Positions 5,913-6,513 of a stretch of DNA of 6,513 bases are shown here, in pieces. Within the stretch, counting starts at the first letter, position 1. Each line of letters begins with the position of its first letter. Where the stretch lies: NCBI GenBank assembly GCA_018241865.1, contig JAFECY010000039.1:1-6513 (forward strand), in the 5' to 3' direction. A program made the position numbers and the translations under genes. The notes under the pieces were generated by a model that worked only from the letters and a program-made list of their open reading frames with translations, had not been told where the DNA came from and made no database searches. This DNA is from Pseudomonadota bacterium. Its GTDB lineage: Bacteria; Pseudomonadota; Gammaproteobacteria; Burkholderiales; Burkholderiaceae_D.

Positions 5913-6513
5913 TCACCAAGGAATCACGCGGCCGTCGTGGCCGCGATAGGTACCGCTGTCGGCCGGCTGCAGTGCGGCGATCACGGTTCGCATGCCGGCC
6001 ACGCTTTGCTGCGGCGTGATGTTTGCGCCCGGCCCGCCCATGTCGGTCTGCACCCAGCCCGGACACAGGGCGAGAAACATCGCCTGCGGATAATCGGCGG
6101 CGGCAGTTTTGACCACCATGTTGAGTGCAGCTTTGGAGGTACGATACACCCAGCCGCCGCTCGATGCGGTTTCAGCGATGCTGCCCATGCCGCTGGAGAT
6201 GAAAACAAATCGGCCCTTGCTCGACTCCACCAGCGGCGCGACAGTGGGGATCACTTGCATCGCACCCAGCACATTGGTGTGCATCACTTGGTCGAAGGCT
6301 TGCGCGGTCGGCGCTTCGAGCGCGCCATGCTTGGCGCCAAAGACACCGGCGACATACACAGCCAAATCGAGCTTGATGCCGTCGAGTTGCCAGCCCAGTG
6401 CCGCAATCGATTCGGCGCTCGCCACGTCGAGCTTCAGCGCTTCCGCGCCGGCGGCACGCAGTTCGGATAGAGCGGCATCGTCGCGTGCGGCGGCCCACAC
6501 TTTCCAGCCATCG
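5913..6513 (-). CDS. Short-chain dehydrogenase/reductase, 5' end outside window
   Basis: The C-terminal 199 residues of an NAD(P)-dependent short-chain dehydrogenase/reductase. The first whole codon is at 6512-6510. The N-terminal TGxxxGIG dinucleotide-binding motif lies beyond the right edge. Visible parts, numbered from the first whole codon, are: LDVASAE (28-34, usual acidic residue near the adenine); VAGVFGA, the position of the NNAG motif; N80 in HTNVLGAMQV, a catalytic asparagine; ISSGMGS with the catalytic serine at about 106-107; and YRTSKAALN with Y123 and K127, the catalytic pair. PGWVQTDMGG (152-161) is the usual PG-motif after the active site. The protein ends in GRVIPW. Substrate cannot be inferred. 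It resembles the small CsgA-like/YbbO-type reductases. The stop is ten bases before the next start. The GTG at 6500 is internal, since the reading frame and homology continue upstream of it. Confidence 0.9.
   Translation of the reverse strand, partial: DGWKVWAAARDDAALSELRAAGAEALKLDVASAESIAALGWQLDGIKLDLAVYVAGVFGAKHGALEAPTAQAFDQVMHTNVLGAMQVIPTVAPLVESSKGRFVFISSGMGSIAETASSGGWVYRTSKAALNMVVKTAAADYPQAMFLALCPGWVQTDMGGPGANITPQQSVAGMRTVIAALQPADSGTYRGHDGRVIPW

Noticed and set aside
5913..6500. GTG at 6500 as the true start of the SDR gene
   Set aside because: The frame stays open to the window edge, and a start here would remove the whole nucleotide-binding N-terminus required by the family.

Overview
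The window looks like a compact chromosomal segment from a betaproteobacterium, most likely Burkholderiales and possibly Oxalobacteraceae (Herminiimonas/Janthinobacterium-like). This rests on the moderately high GC, the style of the proteins, and a leucine-degradation and biotin gene set typical of that group. The taxonomic call is inference from protein character, not from a search. All eight genes that I can support lie on the minus strand. They are packed with 1- to 4-base stop/start overlaps or gaps of 10 to 60 bases, so they probably form one transcription unit running right to left. No rRNA, tRNA, CRISPR array, transposase or clear promoter is visible, and no gene-free stretch exceeds about 60 bases.

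In transcription order, from the right edge, the first genes are a short-chain dehydrogenase/reductase whose N-terminus lies outside the window, a DsbA-fold protein of the 2-hydroxychromene-2-carboxylate isomerase family, and a small YchJ/UPF0225 protein with an N-terminal SEC-C cysteine motif. Next come two enzymes of leucine/isovalerate catabolism: the carboxyltransferase subunit of methylcrotonyl-CoA carboxylase (liuB) and methylglutaconyl-CoA hydratase (liuC). The biotin-carrying subunit (liuD) that often follows liuC is not in the window.

In its place is a small module of about 400 bases: a DUF559 (Vsr-like, PD-(D/E)xK fold) endonuclease-like gene framed by two nearly identical 36- to 37-base hairpin repeats in inverted orientation. 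After it come bioA and bioD, the two enzymes that make 7,8-diaminopelargonate and dethiobiotin; bioD runs off the left edge just before its stop codon. The layout therefore joins a biotin-dependent pathway to biotin synthesis in one apparent operon.

The most interesting region is the DUF559 module at about 2082-2477. Its repeats face each other across the gene. One appears to supply the gene's ribosome binding site. The other encodes the tail of the protein, which then overlaps the GTG start of bioA. This looks like a small REP-like mobile or domesticated unit inserted in the operon and now translationally coupled to biotin synthesis. The structure is seen directly; mobility is inference.
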